Notes under the pieces: generated by a model
What the model was told of the DNA's origin: nothing
Databases searched by the model: none
Seen by the model: the letters and a program-made list of their open reading frames with translations, nothing else
In this document: positions 43,193-53,155 of the stretch, in pieces
How positions within the stretch are numbered: position 1 is the stretch's first letter
Layout of the letters: the number at the start of each line of letters is the position of its first letter
Program-made: the position numbers and the translations under genes
Origin: Chryseobacterium sp. MFBS3-17
GTDB taxonomy: Bacteria; Bacteroidota; Bacteroidia; Flavobacteriales; Weeksellaceae
DNA length: 64,000 nucleotides
Assembly (NCBI RefSeq): GCF_020687745.1
Contig: NZ_JAJEWK010000008.1
Span: 124,001-188,000, forward strand
Direction: 5' to 3'

Positions 43193-45325
43193 ATGCTTAC
43201 AATACTAAGTGCGGTAAAACACTTTACACTGCCCATAGAGGATCCTGTGCTGAAATTTCTCGTAATTCTGGTCATCATCCTGGCAGCCCCGTTACTTCTG
43301 AACAAGATCAAAGTGCCGCACCTCATAGGACTGATTATTGCCGGAGCTGTCATCGGTCCCAATGGCTTAAATGTCCTGCCCAGAGATGCCAGTGTGGTGG
43401 TCATCGGAACTACGGGTTTGCTGTTCATTATGTTTCTGGCAGGTCTGGAAATAGACCTTACAGAGTTTAAAAAGAATAAGTGGAAGAGCATTGGTTTCGG
43501 ATTGTTTACATTTTCCATTCCATTGCTGTTTGGGGTTTTATCCGGGGTGTACCTGCTGGGATATCCCATGATTGTGGCGGTATTATTTGCCAGTTTGTTT
43601 TCATCTCATACCCTCATCTCATACCCGCTGGTCAGTGCGCTGGGTGTTTCTAAAAACCGTGCAGTTAATATTACCGTAGGCGGAACCATGATTACAGATG
43701 TACTGGCGCTCCTGGTGCTTGCCGTCTGTGTGGGCATGGCACAGGGGGAAGTGACTTCAGCATTCTGGATTCGGCTGTCGGTATCACTCCTTGTTTTCGG
43801 TGGAGTGGTTTTGTATGGTTTTCCCATAATTGCCCGATGGTTTTTTAAAAATGTGCAGGATAAGGTAGCGCACTTTATCTTTGTGCTGGTCATGATTTAT
43901 CTGGCGGCACTGTTTGCTGAACTTGCCGGGGTAGAAGCCATTATCGGGGCGTTTCTTGCCGGTCTTGCACTCAATAAACTCATTCCGCACACCTCCTCAC
44001 TTATGAACCGGATAGAATTTGTGGGCAATGCGATTTTCATTCCCTTTTTCCTGATCAGCGTTGGGATGATTATTGATTTTAATGCATTTTTCAAAGACTG
44101 GGAAACCATCAAAGTAGCGCTCATTATGACCATTATAAGCATAGGAGCCAAATATCTGGCCGCTGTTGCCACTCGGAAAGCATTTCGCTTTACAGATGAT
44201 GAGGGAAAACTTATTTTCGGGCTTTCTACCGCATCGGCAGCGGCTACTCTGGCCGCAGTCATGGTAGGGTATAACATCATCATCGGTGAAACGGCAAACG
44301 GGGAACCCATCAGATTATTGAATGAAAGTGTTCTGAACGGCAGTATTCTGCTGATTCTGATTTCCTGTACAGTCTCTTCGCTGGTCTCCCATAAAAGTGC
44401 AACACGCATTGCTGAAACTGAAAGTACCATGGAAGATGACGGCGAGAGTGAGGAACGTATTCTGATGGCCATCCATTATCCGGAAACGGTAGAGTATATG
44501 GCGAATCTGGCAATACTGGCCAAGTCAAAGAAAAATATTGAAGATCTGTATGCACTTAATATTATTGTAGAAAAAGATAATGAATCTTCTGAAAAGCATG
44601 CTGCAAAACTGCTGGAGCAAGCTGCTGAAGTTGCAGCCGGTGCCGATGTGAAATTACAGATGCTGAAGCGGCACGACTCTGATGTGGTAAATGGCATTTC
44701 CAATGAAGTAAAAGAACATAAAATCACGGATCTCATTGTAGGAATTAACCACGAACGGGGATTTTCTTCAAAATTTGTCTATAATCTTTACCACGGATAT
44801 CTGGATAATGAATCTACAAATGTCATTGTGTACCACGCTGCACAGCCTCTTTCAACTGTCATTAACTACCATGTACTGGTGCCCAGAAATGCCCAGAAGG
44901 ATCCCGGGTTCTTTTCTGCATTGCTTAAAATATGGAATATCTCCCGGAATTCGGGCAGTAAACTGACGTTTTATGCCGATGAGAATATGCTGAAAATGCT
45001 GGAAAATATTAAGAAGAAAGCGACCATAGATGCAGAATTCATCATTTTTGAACACTGGCGTGACTTGCCGAAGATTTCAGAAAAAATGAAAGCAGATGAA
45101 GCGCTGATTCTGTTAATGGCCAAGCGCGGCATGTACGGTTACCTGCCGGAAATGCAGAATGTGCCGCTGTACCTGAACCGCAATTTCAGTGACCGGAACT
45201 ACCTGCTCATTTATCCGCTGGCCCGGGAGCGTGAAGATACCAGCAATGCCATGCACTCCCGCAGTTTCAACAATCCGGATGATTTTGTGGAAATAGGCCG
45301 TTTTATCGGGACGATATTCAAATAG
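43193..45325 (+). CDS. CPA2-type cation:proton antiporter with C-terminal Usp-like region
   Basis: A 710-residue protein. The first 400 residues are a Kef/NhaA-fold antiporter with about 12 membrane segments (LIGLIIAGAVIGPNGL, GLLFIMFLAGLEIDL, AGVEAIIGAFLAGLALN). After SHKSATRIAE a cytoplasmic part follows that looks like two universal-stress-protein-type units (about 420-555 and 565-705). It exchanges Na+ or K+ for H+. The ion is not predictable. It converges on the ABC exporter gene. Confidence 0.9.
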   Translation: MLTILSAVKHFTLPIEDPVLKFLVILVIILAAPLLLNKIKVPHLIGLIIAGAVIGPNGLNVLPRDASVVVIGTTGLLFIMFLAGLEIDLTEFKKNKWKSIGFGLFTFSIPLLFGVLSGVYLLGYPMIVAVLFASLFSSHTLISYPLVSALGVSKNRAVNITVGGTMITDVLALLVLAVCVGMAQGEVTSAFWIRLSVSLLVFGGVVLYGFPIIARWFFKNVQDKVAHFIFVLVMIYLAALFAELAGVEAIIGAFLAGLALNKLIPHTSSLMNRIEFVGNAIFIPFFLISVGMIIDFNAFFKDWETIKVALIMTIISIGAKYLAAVATRKAFRFTDDEGKLIFGLSTASAAATLAAVMVGYNIIIGETANGEPIRLLNESVLNGSILLILISCTVSSLVSHKSATRIAETESTMEDDGESEERILMAIHYPETVEYMANLAILAKSKKNIEDLYALNIIVEKDNESSEKHAAKLLEQAAEVAAGADVKLQMLKRHDSDVVNGISNEVKEHKITDLIVGINHERGFSSKFVYNLYHGYLDNESTNVIVYHAAQPLSTVINYHVLVPRNAQKDPGFFSALLKIWNISRNSGSKLTFYADENMLKMLENIKKKATIDAEFIIFEHWRDLPKISEKMKADEALILLMAKRGMYGYLPEMQNVPLYLNRNFSDRNYLLIYPLAREREDTSNAMHSRSFNNPDDFVEIGRFIGTIFK

Positions 45326-45343
45326 CGGTTAACGATTACCCGC

Positions 45344-47176
45344 CTAATCAAAATTTTGAAGGTCTACCAACTTTCTGTACACGCCGTCGTGGCTGTACAG
45401 TTCGCTGTGTGAGCCTTGCTCCATGATTTTGCCCCGTTCCATCACGATGATCTGATCTGCCTGCTGTATGGTGGATAGGCGGTGGGCAATCACCAGTGAG
45501 GTTCGGTTTTGCATCATTTTTTCCAGCGCATCCTGCACGAAACGTTCAGATTCGGTATCCAGTGCCGAAGTGGCCTCATCCAGAATCATAATCGGCGGAT
45601 TCTTCATAACGGCGCGTGCTATGGAAACCCGCTGCTTCTGTCCACCGGAAAGTTTGCCGCCGGCTTCACCGATTCCTGTATCGTAACCATCGGGCAGATC
45701 CAGAATGAAGTCGTGGGCATTGGCTATTCTGGCTGCGCTTTCCACAGACTCACGCCCGGCCTGCAGGTTGCCCAGAGCTATATTGTGCGCTATGCTGTCA
45801 TTAAACAGAATATTATCCTGAGTCACCAGTCCGAATAATTTGCGGTAGCTGGAAAGTTTTATATTTTTAATGTTAATGCCGTCTACCAGAATTTCACCGG
45901 ACTGTACATCATAAAATCTTGTGATGAGGTTGGCTACGGTACTTTTGCCACTGCCACTCTGTCCCACCAGTGCCACGGTTTGTCCTTTAGGAATGATCAG
46001 CGAAAAATTATCCAGCACCACCCGGTCCTCATAGGCAAAACTGATGTTTCTGAACTCAATTTTATCTGTGAAATCATCAATTTCTAGGGCATTAGCAATT
46101 TCTTTAATCTCGAAATCGGCATCCAGTACTTCAAAAACACGTTTGGCAGATACCTCACCTTTCTGGAAATTGGAAATCGCATTGGAGAGTTTTTTTAACG
46201 GGTCCAGTATGGTATAAAATAATGAAATGTAGACAATGAATTCTGCACCGGAAAGGCCGTTACCCTGCAAGGTAAGTTTGCCCCCGAAATACACTATCAT
46301 CCCGATGGTAGTGGCGCCCAGAAGTTCACTCACGGGAGATGCCAGTGCTTTTTTCTTGAATAATTTAAGGGAGAGGTGGCGTATAGAGTTCAGATTGTCA
46401 TCAAAGCGTTTACGGATCTGCTCTGAGGCATTGAATATTTTAATGACCTTCAGTCCTACCAGCGTTTCATCTACATAGGAGTACATTTTCCCGAGTTCTT
46501 TCTGGGCCTCGCCGGTGTCCTTTTTCAGGCTTTTCCCGATCATTGAAATCAGCGTTCCCATAATCGGAAATACAATCAGCGTAAATACGGTGAGCTGAAA
46601 GTTAGAGTACAGCAGGTAGCTCATGGTAAGAATAATGACAATGGGCGAGCGGATGATGTCTATGAGGCTGTTCAGAATATTGGCCTCTATTTCGCCTACA
46701 TCTGATGTGATTCTGGCAAAGACATCGCCCTTGCGGGTATCAGAGAAGAACGAAACCGGAAGTTCCAGAATTTTACGGTGTAAACTGCTACGGAAATCCC
46801 GGGACACACCGGTTCTGGAGTAGGTGAGGTAGAATTCTGAAAAATAGGAAAATATATTCCGGAACAGGAACATGGTAATGAACATGATGCAGGTGATGAG
46901 GAGCACGAATTCCGGCCCGCGGTTGGCTTCCAGTTCCTGAATAAAGTAGTTGAAGCTGTCTTTCAGATAAGTGCCACTGGAGAAGATATCACCATTGAAC
47001 ACCGGCTTGGTTTCCACCCGTGGATTCTCTTTGTCAAACAAAATATTGAGTACCGGCATAAAGCCCAGCATGGCCACAATATTAAAAATCGCATAGAGTA
47101 TATTGAACAAAATGCCGGTGGCCAGAGTACTTTTATAGGGTGAAATATAGGAGATGGCCCGTTTGTAATAGTTCAT
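45344..47176 (-). CDS. ABC exporter, MsbA/lipid-flippase type
   Basis: About 610 residues: a six-helix exporter membrane domain followed by an ATPase. It has Walker A VGQSGSGKST, signature LSGGQKQR, Walker B IMILDEATSALD and switch His in VIAHRLSTI. It resembles MsbA-like flippases for lipid A or other amphiphiles. The substrate is inferred only. The frame opens at 47206; ATG 47176 (MNYYKRAISYI) is the usual start. A -7 TAATTTTG lies at 47194-47201 on the minus strand. Confidence 0.9.
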   Translation of the reverse strand: MNYYKRAISYISPYKSTLATGILFNILYAIFNIVAMLGFMPVLNILFDKENPRVETKPVFNGDIFSSGTYLKDSFNYFIQELEANRGPEFVLLITCIMFITMFLFRNIFSYFSEFYLTYSRTGVSRDFRSSLHRKILELPVSFFSDTRKGDVFARITSDVGEIEANILNSLIDIIRSPIVIILTMSYLLYSNFQLTVFTLIVFPIMGTLISMIGKSLKKDTGEAQKELGKMYSYVDETLVGLKVIKIFNASEQIRKRFDDNLNSIRHLSLKLFKKKALASPVSELLGATTIGMIVYFGGKLTLQGNGLSGAEFIVYISLFYTILDPLKKLSNAISNFQKGEVSAKRVFEVLDADFEIKEIANALEIDDFTDKIEFRNISFAYEDRVVLDNFSLIIPKGQTVALVGQSGSGKSTVANLITRFYDVQSGEILVDGINIKNIKLSSYRKLFGLVTQDNILFNDSIAHNIALGNLQAGRESVESAARIANAHDFILDLPDGYDTGIGEAGGKLSGGQKQRVSIARAVMKNPPIMILDEATSALDTESERFVQDALEKMMQNRTSLVIAHRLSTIQQADQIIVMERGKIMEQGSHSELYSHDGVYRKLVDLQNFD

Positions 47177-47302
47177 GCATAGATTTTGAACGGCAAAATT
47201 ACACAAATTGAATTAAATCCATTGTTTGGACTGCTTCCGGAATAAAAAAAACAGTTTCCCGCGGGGAGAAACTGTTCACACTCAAAAAATGTCGATGCAT
47301 GG

Positions 47303-47692
47303 TTACCGGATGCGGTCTACAGATTTTACGAGCCTTTCGTCCCGGCGTATGTACAGGTTTGCCATAAACAAACAGAACAACGCAACGGCAGGAAATACGG
47401 GCTCAATACCTTTCTCAGGAAATTCCATTCCTCCAGGTAAGGTTAGCAGCCAGAACATCAGTAAGCCAATCAACAATACGTTTACAATCATGTTGAGACC
47501 GTTCAGCATGATTTGGTTGGATCTTTTTTTATAACTGAAAAATGAAATCAGAGACAACAGCAGTGAAATCCCGCCCAGCGCAGGAATCACTATGGAACTG
47601 CCAAAAACATGGGCATCAAGGCCGGTGTACAGCAGTGAAGCCGCACAAAGTAGTGCCAGCAGCAGAAAAACAGATTGAATTCTCTGTATCAT
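47303..47692 (-). CDS. DUF4293 membrane protein
   Basis: A 129-residue protein with four membrane segments, starting MIQRIQSVFLLLALLCAA. This matches DUF4293 of Bacteroidota, which is often next to rho, as here (divergent). The function is unknown. Its promoter is interleaved with that of rho. Confidence 0.83.
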   Translation of the reverse strand: MIQRIQSVFLLLALLCAASLLYTGLDAHVFGSSIVIPALGGISLLLSLISFFSYKKRSNQIMLNGLNMIVNVLLIGLLMFWLLTLPGGMEFPEKGIEPVFPAVALFCLFMANLYIRRDERLVKSVDRIR

Positions 47693-47712
47693 TTTTTTCA
47701 GATCGTAAACCG

Positions 47713-47743
47713 CAAAATTAGCATTAATTTTGCATATTTCAAA
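47713..47743 (-). promoter_or_regulatory. Promoter for the DUF4293 gene
   Basis: On the minus strand: TTTG (47743-47740), a 19-bp spacer, then TAATTTTG (47720-47713), an exact match to TTTG-N19-TAnnTTTG. It overlaps the rho promoter. Confidence 0.6.
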
Positions 47744-47759
47744 AAATAGTGTAGATTTG
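47729..47759 (+). promoter_or_regulatory. Promoter for rho
   Basis: TTTG (47729-47732), a 19-bp spacer and TAGATTTG (47752-47759) form an exact match to the Bacteroidota consensus. The predicted leader is about 83 nt. Confidence 0.62.
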
Positions 47760-47848
47760 CATTACAGATTCTAAAAAAGCCGACCGGCTTAATTTTTATC
47801 AAAACACCTACATAACAACATTTTTTTACGCAATATATTTATACATAT

Positions 47849-49591
47849 ATGTTCAACTTAGAAATACTTAGGTCTAAATCCCGGGTGGAACTGACCAAGA
47901 TTGCTAAAGAGCTGGACGTGAAAATACCCAGAGGCAGTGACGAGGATACCATTGTTTTTGCCATTCTGGACTTCCAGGCATCCAACTCAAAAAAAGCAAA
48001 AGACTATTTTCTGGCAACCGAGCAAAATACGCCCGAAGCAGTAACAGAAAAACCAGCACCGGAAGCGAAACCGGCAAGAAAAACAACGCAGAAAAAGAAA
48101 ACCCCTGTTAAAGCCGTAGCAGAGTCCGGTGCCGAAGCAGTGCCTCCTGCACCTGAGCCTCAACCACCGGCAGAGCCGAAAGAAACTATGGTTCAGAATT
48201 CGGATGAGCCCGCAGAAGCAGAAAAGCCGGCAGCGGAACCCCGAAAGAAAAGAACCCGAACCTCCGGAAAACCTGCAGCACCAGCAGCAGAAAAAGAAAA
48301 TCCTTCCGAAAAAACGGACACCAAAGAAGAACCTGCTCCGGCAAAGCCACAGCAAAACACTCCCCAGCATCAGAACGGCAACCGACCGCAGCATGCCAAT
48401 CATCCAAACAAACATCCAAATCAGCAGAGAAACAACGGAAACTCCGAGGGAACTGAATCTAAAAAAGAGTTTAGTTTTGACGGAATGGTGACCATAGAAG
48501 GCGTGCTGGAAATACTTCCGGACAATTACGGATTCCTGCGTTCTTCAGATTTCTCCTATATTTCGTCTCCGGATGATGTATATGTGTCTACCGCACAGAT
48601 CCGCAACTACGGACTGAAAACCGGTGATACCGTGAAGGGCATTGTAAGGCTGCCTAAAGAAGGAGAAAAATACTTCTCCCTGCAGAAACCGGTAGAAGTA
48701 AACGGCCGCGACCTGGCATTCATTAAAGACCGCGTGTCTTTTGAATACCTGACGCCGCTCTTCCCGGAAGAAAAATTTAACCTGACCGGCAGTGACGCCA
48801 CCCTCTCTACCAGAATTGTGGATCTGTTTTCGCCGATCGGGAAAGGACAACGCGCCATGATTGTGGCACAGCCGAAAACTGGTAAAACTATGCTGCTGAA
48901 GGATATCGCCAATGCCATCAGTGCCAACCATCCGGAGGCCTATATGATGGTGTTGCTCATAGATGAAAGACCCGAAGAGGTAACCGATATGGAACGAAGC
49001 GTGAACGCAGAAGTAATTGCCTCCACCTTTGATGAAGCCGCAGATAAACATGTGAAAGTGGCCAATCTGGTGCTTGCCAAAGCGCAAAGAATGGTAGAAT
49101 GCGGCCATGATGTAGTCATTCTCCTGGATTCCATTACCAGACTTGCCAGAGCATATAATACGGTAACGCCTGCTTCAGGGAAAGTACTTTCCGGTGGGGT
49201 GGATGCCAATGCACTGCATAAACCGAAGCGTTTCTTCGGAGCGGCCAGAAATATAGAAGGCGGCGGCTCATTAACCATCATTGCCACTGCGCTGATTGAT
49301 ACAGGTTCTAAAATGGACGAAGTAATCTTTGAGGAATTTAAAGGTACCGGAAACATGGAACTGCAACTGGATCGTAAGATTGCCAACAAACGAATTTACC
49401 CGGCTATTGATCTGGTGTCTTCCAGCACGCGGCGCGATGATTTGCTGCATGATGACCTTACCCAGCAGCGGATGTGGATTCTGCGGAAATACCTTTCAGA
49501 TATGAATCCCGTAGAAGCCATGGAGTTTGTAGAAAGAAGCATGAAGGGAACTCTGAACAACGAAGAATTCCTGATGAGCATGAACAGATAA
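47849..49591 (+). CDS. rho: Transcription termination factor Rho with long disordered insert
   Basis: A 580-residue hexameric RNA helicase. Residues 1-55 are the Rho N-terminal helical domain. Residues about 57-208 are a Glu/Pro/Lys/Ala-rich, then Asn/His/Gln-rich, segment with no predicted fold. The RNA-binding OB domain follows ([15 protein letters not shown]), then the ATPase with Walker [28 protein letters not shown] and the Q-loop region. Such inserts are known in Bacteroidota Rho and, in Bacteroides, support phase separation. The gene is monocistronic with a strong terminator. Confidence 0.96.
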   Translation: MFNLEILRSKSRVELTKIAKELDVKIPRGSDEDTIVFAILDFQASNSKKAKDYFLATEQNTPEAVTEKPAPEAKPARKTTQKKKTPVKAVAESGAEAVPPAPEPQPPAEPKETMVQNSDEPAEAEKPAAEPRKKRTRTSGKPAAPAAEKENPSEKTDTKEEPAPAKPQQNTPQHQNGNRPQHANHPNKHPNQQRNNGNSEGTESKKEFSFDGMVTIEGVLEILPDNYGFLRSSDFSYISSPDDVYVSTAQIRNYGLKTGDTVKGIVRLPKEGEKYFSLQKPVEVNGRDLAFIKDRVSFEYLTPLFPEEKFNLTGSDATLSTRIVDLFSPIGKGQRAMIVAQPKTGKTMLLKDIANAISANHPEAYMMVLLIDERPEEVTDMERSVNAEVIASTFDEAADKHVKVANLVLAKAQRMVECGHDVVILLDSITRLARAYNTVTPASGKVLSGGVDANALHKPKRFFGAARNIEGGGSLTIIATALIDTGSKMDEVIFEEFKGTGNMELQLDRKIANKRIYPAIDLVSSSTRRDDLLHDDLTQQRMWILRKYLSDMNPVEAMEFVERSMKGTLNNEEFLMSMNR

Positions 49592-49612
49592 AGCTCATTC
49601 CTGAGATACCAG

Positions 49613-49636
49613 CCGCCCCGCAAGGGCGGTTTTTTT
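49613..49636 (+). terminator. Terminator of rho
   Basis: CCGCCC-CGCAA-GGGCGG is followed by seven T, 21 bp after the stop. A near copy of this hairpin occurs at 55069-55090. Confidence 0.85.
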
Positions 49637-49842
49637 GTGCGATATCATATTGCTGTTATATTTTAGAAGCATCTTTTTCAGGAGGATAATCTGATTTTCC
49701 TTTTCAATAGAAGCTTGTGCTCAATTCATTTCTTGAGCCATATGGTTTTGGCTGCAATTCTTTAGTTCACGATATTTTCTGATATTTTTACTGACCATGT
49801 CATTTGTCTTGGGAATGTTTTTAGGTAAAAGAAATTATTCTT

Positions 49843-50185
49843 TTATTTTTTCAGTTCACTTTTCAGCTCTTTTACCTGATTTTTTAATTCCTCAATTCTT
49901 TCTTCATATTGTTCTATCAGTTTTTCTGATAAGGAATTTATGGTATTAATGGTTCCCACAAACTGAAATGCCATTCCACCCTTTTGATCAGTATTTTCTT
50001 GTTCTAAACTATTCGCCTCGTCCATAATAAAACTTTCCGGTTTTACTTCAAAAGGAGTTGCTTTCCCCATTTTCTATCCTTGCATAAGCGGATTGGGATA
50101 TACTTAGTTGTTCTGCTACCGTTTCCTGTGATAAGCCTTTGGCTTTTCTGAGCCGTTTTATTTTTTCTGCTACAATAGTATTCAT
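49843..50185 (-). pseudogene. XRE-family regulator, broken
   Basis: ATG 50185 begins a helix-turn-helix: MNTIVAEKIKRLRKAKGLSQ, then ETVAEQLSISQSAYARIENGESNSF and a stop at 50048-50050 (45 codons). The other frame, from 50070 to 49843, supplies the expected C-terminal part: FEVKPESFIMD, then GMAFQFVGTINTINSLSEKLIEQY and a Glu/Lys coiled coil. Intact relatives have roughly ten to fifteen more residues between ESNS and FEVKP, so a small out-of-frame internal deletion is likely. A one-base insertion in GGGG near 50063 would also explain the frame change. Confidence 0.68.
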
Positions 50186-50341
50186 GATGATCTGTTGAGG
50201 TTTTCAGCAAATGTAAAGAATAATTTTATAATTTTCTTACCCGAAAATAGGTTGAAGATATGCAAAAACAGGTTTTTTTGTTATAATCATTAGTTTTATT
50301 TTAGCAATGTAATTTTTAACAATTTAAAACACAAAAATAAA

Positions 50342-51733
50342 ATGATGAGAAAAATTTTTCTTAAATTCTGGCATTTTCTTGTGCTTCTGTCTTTGTTTTC
50401 CTGTAGAACAGAAGAACTGGTGTCTTCAGAATTAGTCCAGCAAAGACAAGAATACTTCAATAGAAGCCTCTGGAAAGAAGACGAGGTGTACATTAAAAAA
50501 GTAAAGCAGGTTTTTGATGAATACGCAGATCAAGCTCGTATGCAGTCAGAGTACGGAGATGTTTACTGGGATTATGCCACTTCATTAAATACGTATAACG
50601 AAAGTTATTTAATTGCCCCGGTACTAAAATCGGGTAAAGTTGCCGGTTATGTAGAGGCGAAGAGAATAGATGATAAAGTTTTTTTTCAGTTTACAACAGA
50701 TGATCAAAAGGCAAACAAATTTTTCAGCACTTTGATTTTTGCAAAAAAAGACCAGTTACAAGCAGCTGAAACGCCAGATTTGGCTGCGTATAATGACGAA
50801 ATTCAGTACGCTGCGCAAGCATATACACCCCGTGTTTTAGAATGTAAAACCGTAATAAAAACTTTGTATGTAGGAGAAGCAGAAGGAGGCGGCTCCGGCC
50901 AGGGCGGCGAAGTTATAGAGACGTATACAGAAACTATATGTAAATTTGTAGATGGACCCACCCACCAAGATGAATGTATAGGTGAGTATGATGCACAGGG
51001 AAATTGTACAGGTGGCGGAAGCGGCGGCGGTGGTGGCGGCTATCCTTATAATCCCGAAGAAGAGGAGCTGATAGATGAGTGTGCTAAAGCCATGCAGAAT
51101 ATAAATGACTTGCGGTTTAAGCAGAAATTTAAAGAGTTGAATACAGATGCTAATCTGAATGGTACCTACGAAAATGGTGTGTTTGAGAGAGCGGCCCCTG
51201 CAGGAAATAGTCTGCCATCCTCTTTTATTCCGATCAGTAACCAAGCCTGCACAACTCACCTTTCACTACCAGCAAATCAGAATGGGATTTTTGGTCTATT
51301 GCATGTTCATAACAATGTGAACTGTACTAATGGTTATGTAAACGTAAAAGCCCCTTCTCCTGTAGACATGCATACTTTTTTTCATATCTTAATGAAGCAG
51401 GCCAATCAGCATAAAGGAAGCTACTCTGAGGCCTATTCGGTTATTATTACAAGTTATGGTAGTTTTATGCTGAAATACAACAGTGCTTCCTGGCCTTCCA
51501 ATGTCACGGGAAGTGATTTTTTGAAGTGGAAAAATTGGTATAAAGATGCATTTCAGATATTAGAAAATGAAAATCAAATGACGAAAGAAAATGTGCAGAA
51601 AACCTTTGCACAGTTTTTGAAGGAAGTGGTGAATGTGGATGGTCTGGATGTCTATATCATTACAGAAAATTCTGCTGCAAAACTTGATTACAATACCACC
51701 ACCAAACAAACTGTAAAAATAGAATGTCCTTAA
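50342..51733 (+). CDS. Lipoprotein with JAMM-like His-x-His / Ser-x-x-Asp domain
   Basis: A 463-residue lipoprotein (lipobox LFSC, C21). Residues 25-165 are a mixed helix/strand region. Residues 180-236 include Gly-rich linkers and several Cys (ETICKFVDGP, a run of Gly near 224-233). The C-terminal domain has GIFGLLHVHNN (H321-x-H323) and later APSPVD (S339-x-x-D342), which recalls the metal-binding signature of JAMM/JAB peptidases, although the spacing is longer than in classical members. No family is named with certainty. The first DUF6705 gene starts 17 bp downstream, so it heads that array. The region is AT-richer than the flanks. Confidence 0.68.
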   Translation: MMRKIFLKFWHFLVLLSLFSCRTEELVSSELVQQRQEYFNRSLWKEDEVYIKKVKQVFDEYADQARMQSEYGDVYWDYATSLNTYNESYLIAPVLKSGKVAGYVEAKRIDDKVFFQFTTDDQKANKFFSTLIFAKKDQLQAAETPDLAAYNDEIQYAAQAYTPRVLECKTVIKTLYVGEAEGGGSGQGGEVIETYTETICKFVDGPTHQDECIGEYDAQGNCTGGGSGGGGGGYPYNPEEEELIDECAKAMQNINDLRFKQKFKELNTDANLNGTYENGVFERAAPAGNSLPSSFIPISNQACTTHLSLPANQNGIFGLLHVHNNVNCTNGYVNVKAPSPVDMHTFFHILMKQANQHKGSYSEAYSVIITSYGSFMLKYNSASWPSNVTGSDFLKWKNWYKDAFQILENENQMTKENVQKTFAQFLKEVVNVDGLDVYIITENSAAKLDYNTTTKQTVKIECP

Positions 51734-52356
51734 AAATAAATATATTTGTTATGATGAAAAAAATAATCTGTATCCTTGCCGTAGTTTTTGGCAGTATGCT
51801 GTACAGCCAGAAGGGCACCTTGGTAGATCTTTGTCCTCAGAAAACGATAGTTCCTTTAAGAGCAGCCCTGTTGGAAATCCCCGAAGACCAATGCTACTAT
51901 ATGAAAGATACCCTTAATGAGTTGCCGGATTACGAGGGGACATGGACGGGGACCTGGAACGGTAAAATAATATACATCACTTTCAAAAAGATGAGTGAAA
52001 AATATTCATGGATACATAAACGTTACAATGATTTTCTGATAGCCAAATTTAAAACTGTGGATGCCAATGGAAATATTCTTTTTGATAATACCCAAGTAAG
52101 TGATGAAAATGTTAAAATAAAAGGGCTGAGTTTCAGGAAAATTGATGGGAAATATTCATTCATATACATAGACCCCGAGTTATGTTATCTTTCAGGAAGC
52201 ATCAGAATCAATTTTACAGATGCTACCAAAACACAGATGGAGTGGTCTTATGGACAGGATCGGGAATGGGTTCCTACCGACTGTTATTTCTATCATTATC
52301 CAGCAAGCCAACACCCTGAACCGCTACCCCAAAACGTTATCCTGACCAAACAATAA
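51713..52356 (+). repeat. Segmental duplication, unit 1
   Basis: This stretch is highly similar to 53156-53796. Similarity begins inside the last codons of the JAMM-like gene (GTAAAAATAGAATGTCC) and covers the whole first DUF6705 gene. Confidence 0.8.
51751..52356 (+). CDS. DUF6705-family secreted protein 1
   Basis: About 201 residues with an N-terminal export signal (MMKKIICILAVVFGSMLYSQ). The mature part has GTLVDLCPQKTIVPLR, CYYMKDTLNELPDYEGTWTG and the shared C-terminal phrase QNVILTKQ. This matches DUF6705, a Bacteroidota family of unknown function. The frame is open from 51724 within the upstream gene, but ATG 51751 starts the signal. It is nearly identical to protein 3 of the array (53194). 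Confidence 0.8.
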   Translation: MMKKIICILAVVFGSMLYSQKGTLVDLCPQKTIVPLRAALLEIPEDQCYYMKDTLNELPDYEGTWTGTWNGKIIYITFKKMSEKYSWIHKRYNDFLIAKFKTVDANGNILFDNTQVSDENVKIKGLSFRKIDGKYSFIYIDPELCYLSGSIRINFTDATKTQMEWSYGQDREWVPTDCYFYHYPASQHPEPLPQNVILTKQ

Positions 52357-52403
52357 GAAATAGAGTGTTTAAGTGAGGTTGGCTTTTCAGACTTGTTACT
52401 TTG

Positions 52404-52985
52404 ATGAAAAAATTAATTAAAATAAGTATTTTCTTAATTGCAGCGGTTATTTCAAAAGTTTCTGCACAACCACCAGGAGGAACTCTTGAAGTAACACCAG
52501 TTAGTTGTGATGAATATATTCAGAGACCTGGAAACGATAAATTTGTAGGAACATGGATAGGAACTCTAAATGGTAAAACTCTTCAGTTAGAATTAAAAAA
52601 TGTAAAAGCCAATTATTCTTTATTACTTCCCAACGCAACACTGCAACACGAAATATGTGAAGATATTGTCTATGGTTTTCATAAATTTATTGATAACAAC
52701 GTAGAAATAGAAAATAATTTAGGAGCGTCATCATTTACGATATACCAAAAAAAGAATTCAATTCTGGCTGGGGTTGATGATAATAATACTAATATACTTA
52801 CCGGCACGCTGGTTAATAAATCAAAAAACAAAAGCCTGAGATTTAGGATTTCTTATATCGATTCACTACACATAAAAATTGAATCATTAGAAAATGTACC
52901 CGGAGTTAGGATTAATGAACCCGGGAAACCAGCTTATGATTCATCAATTGATATTCCAAATGGTCTGATTTTAACTAAACAATAA
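52404..52985 (+). CDS. DUF6705-family secreted protein 2
   Basis: About 193 residues with an export signal ending VSAQPPGG. The core FVGTWIGTLNGKTLQLELK and the C-terminal GLILTKQ show kinship to the neighbours, though overall similarity is lower. ATG 52404 is preferred over TTG 52401. It sits between the two nearly identical duplicated genes. No catalytic signature is visible. Confidence 0.76.
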   Translation: MKKLIKISIFLIAAVISKVSAQPPGGTLEVTPVSCDEYIQRPGNDKFVGTWIGTLNGKTLQLELKNVKANYSLLLPNATLQHEICEDIVYGFHKFIDNNVEIENNLGASSFTIYQKKNSILAGVDDNNTNILTGTLVNKSKNKSLRFRISYIDSLHIKIESLENVPGVRINEPGKPAYDSSIDIPNGLILTKQ

Positions 52986-53061
52986 GCAATGAATGCAGAT
53001 ACTATCGGTAACCGCTGACTAACCCTAATTTATCCTGTTTCGTCCAAAATGTATGAAATGC

Positions 53062-53097
53062 AGCCTCTCCAGAAGTAATTCTGTGGAGGTTTCTGTT
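53062..53097 (+). terminator. Stem-loop between array genes 2 and 3
   Basis: CCTC.CCAGAA-GTAA-TTCTG.GGAGG followed by TTTCTGTTTT forms an interrupted stem. It may end the transcript of the first part of the array. Confidence 0.45.
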
Positions 53098-53155
53098 TTA
53101 GTGTGGAAAATTCGGGTAGGACTTAGGAGGCCTTATTTTCGCACGTTGAAAGACC

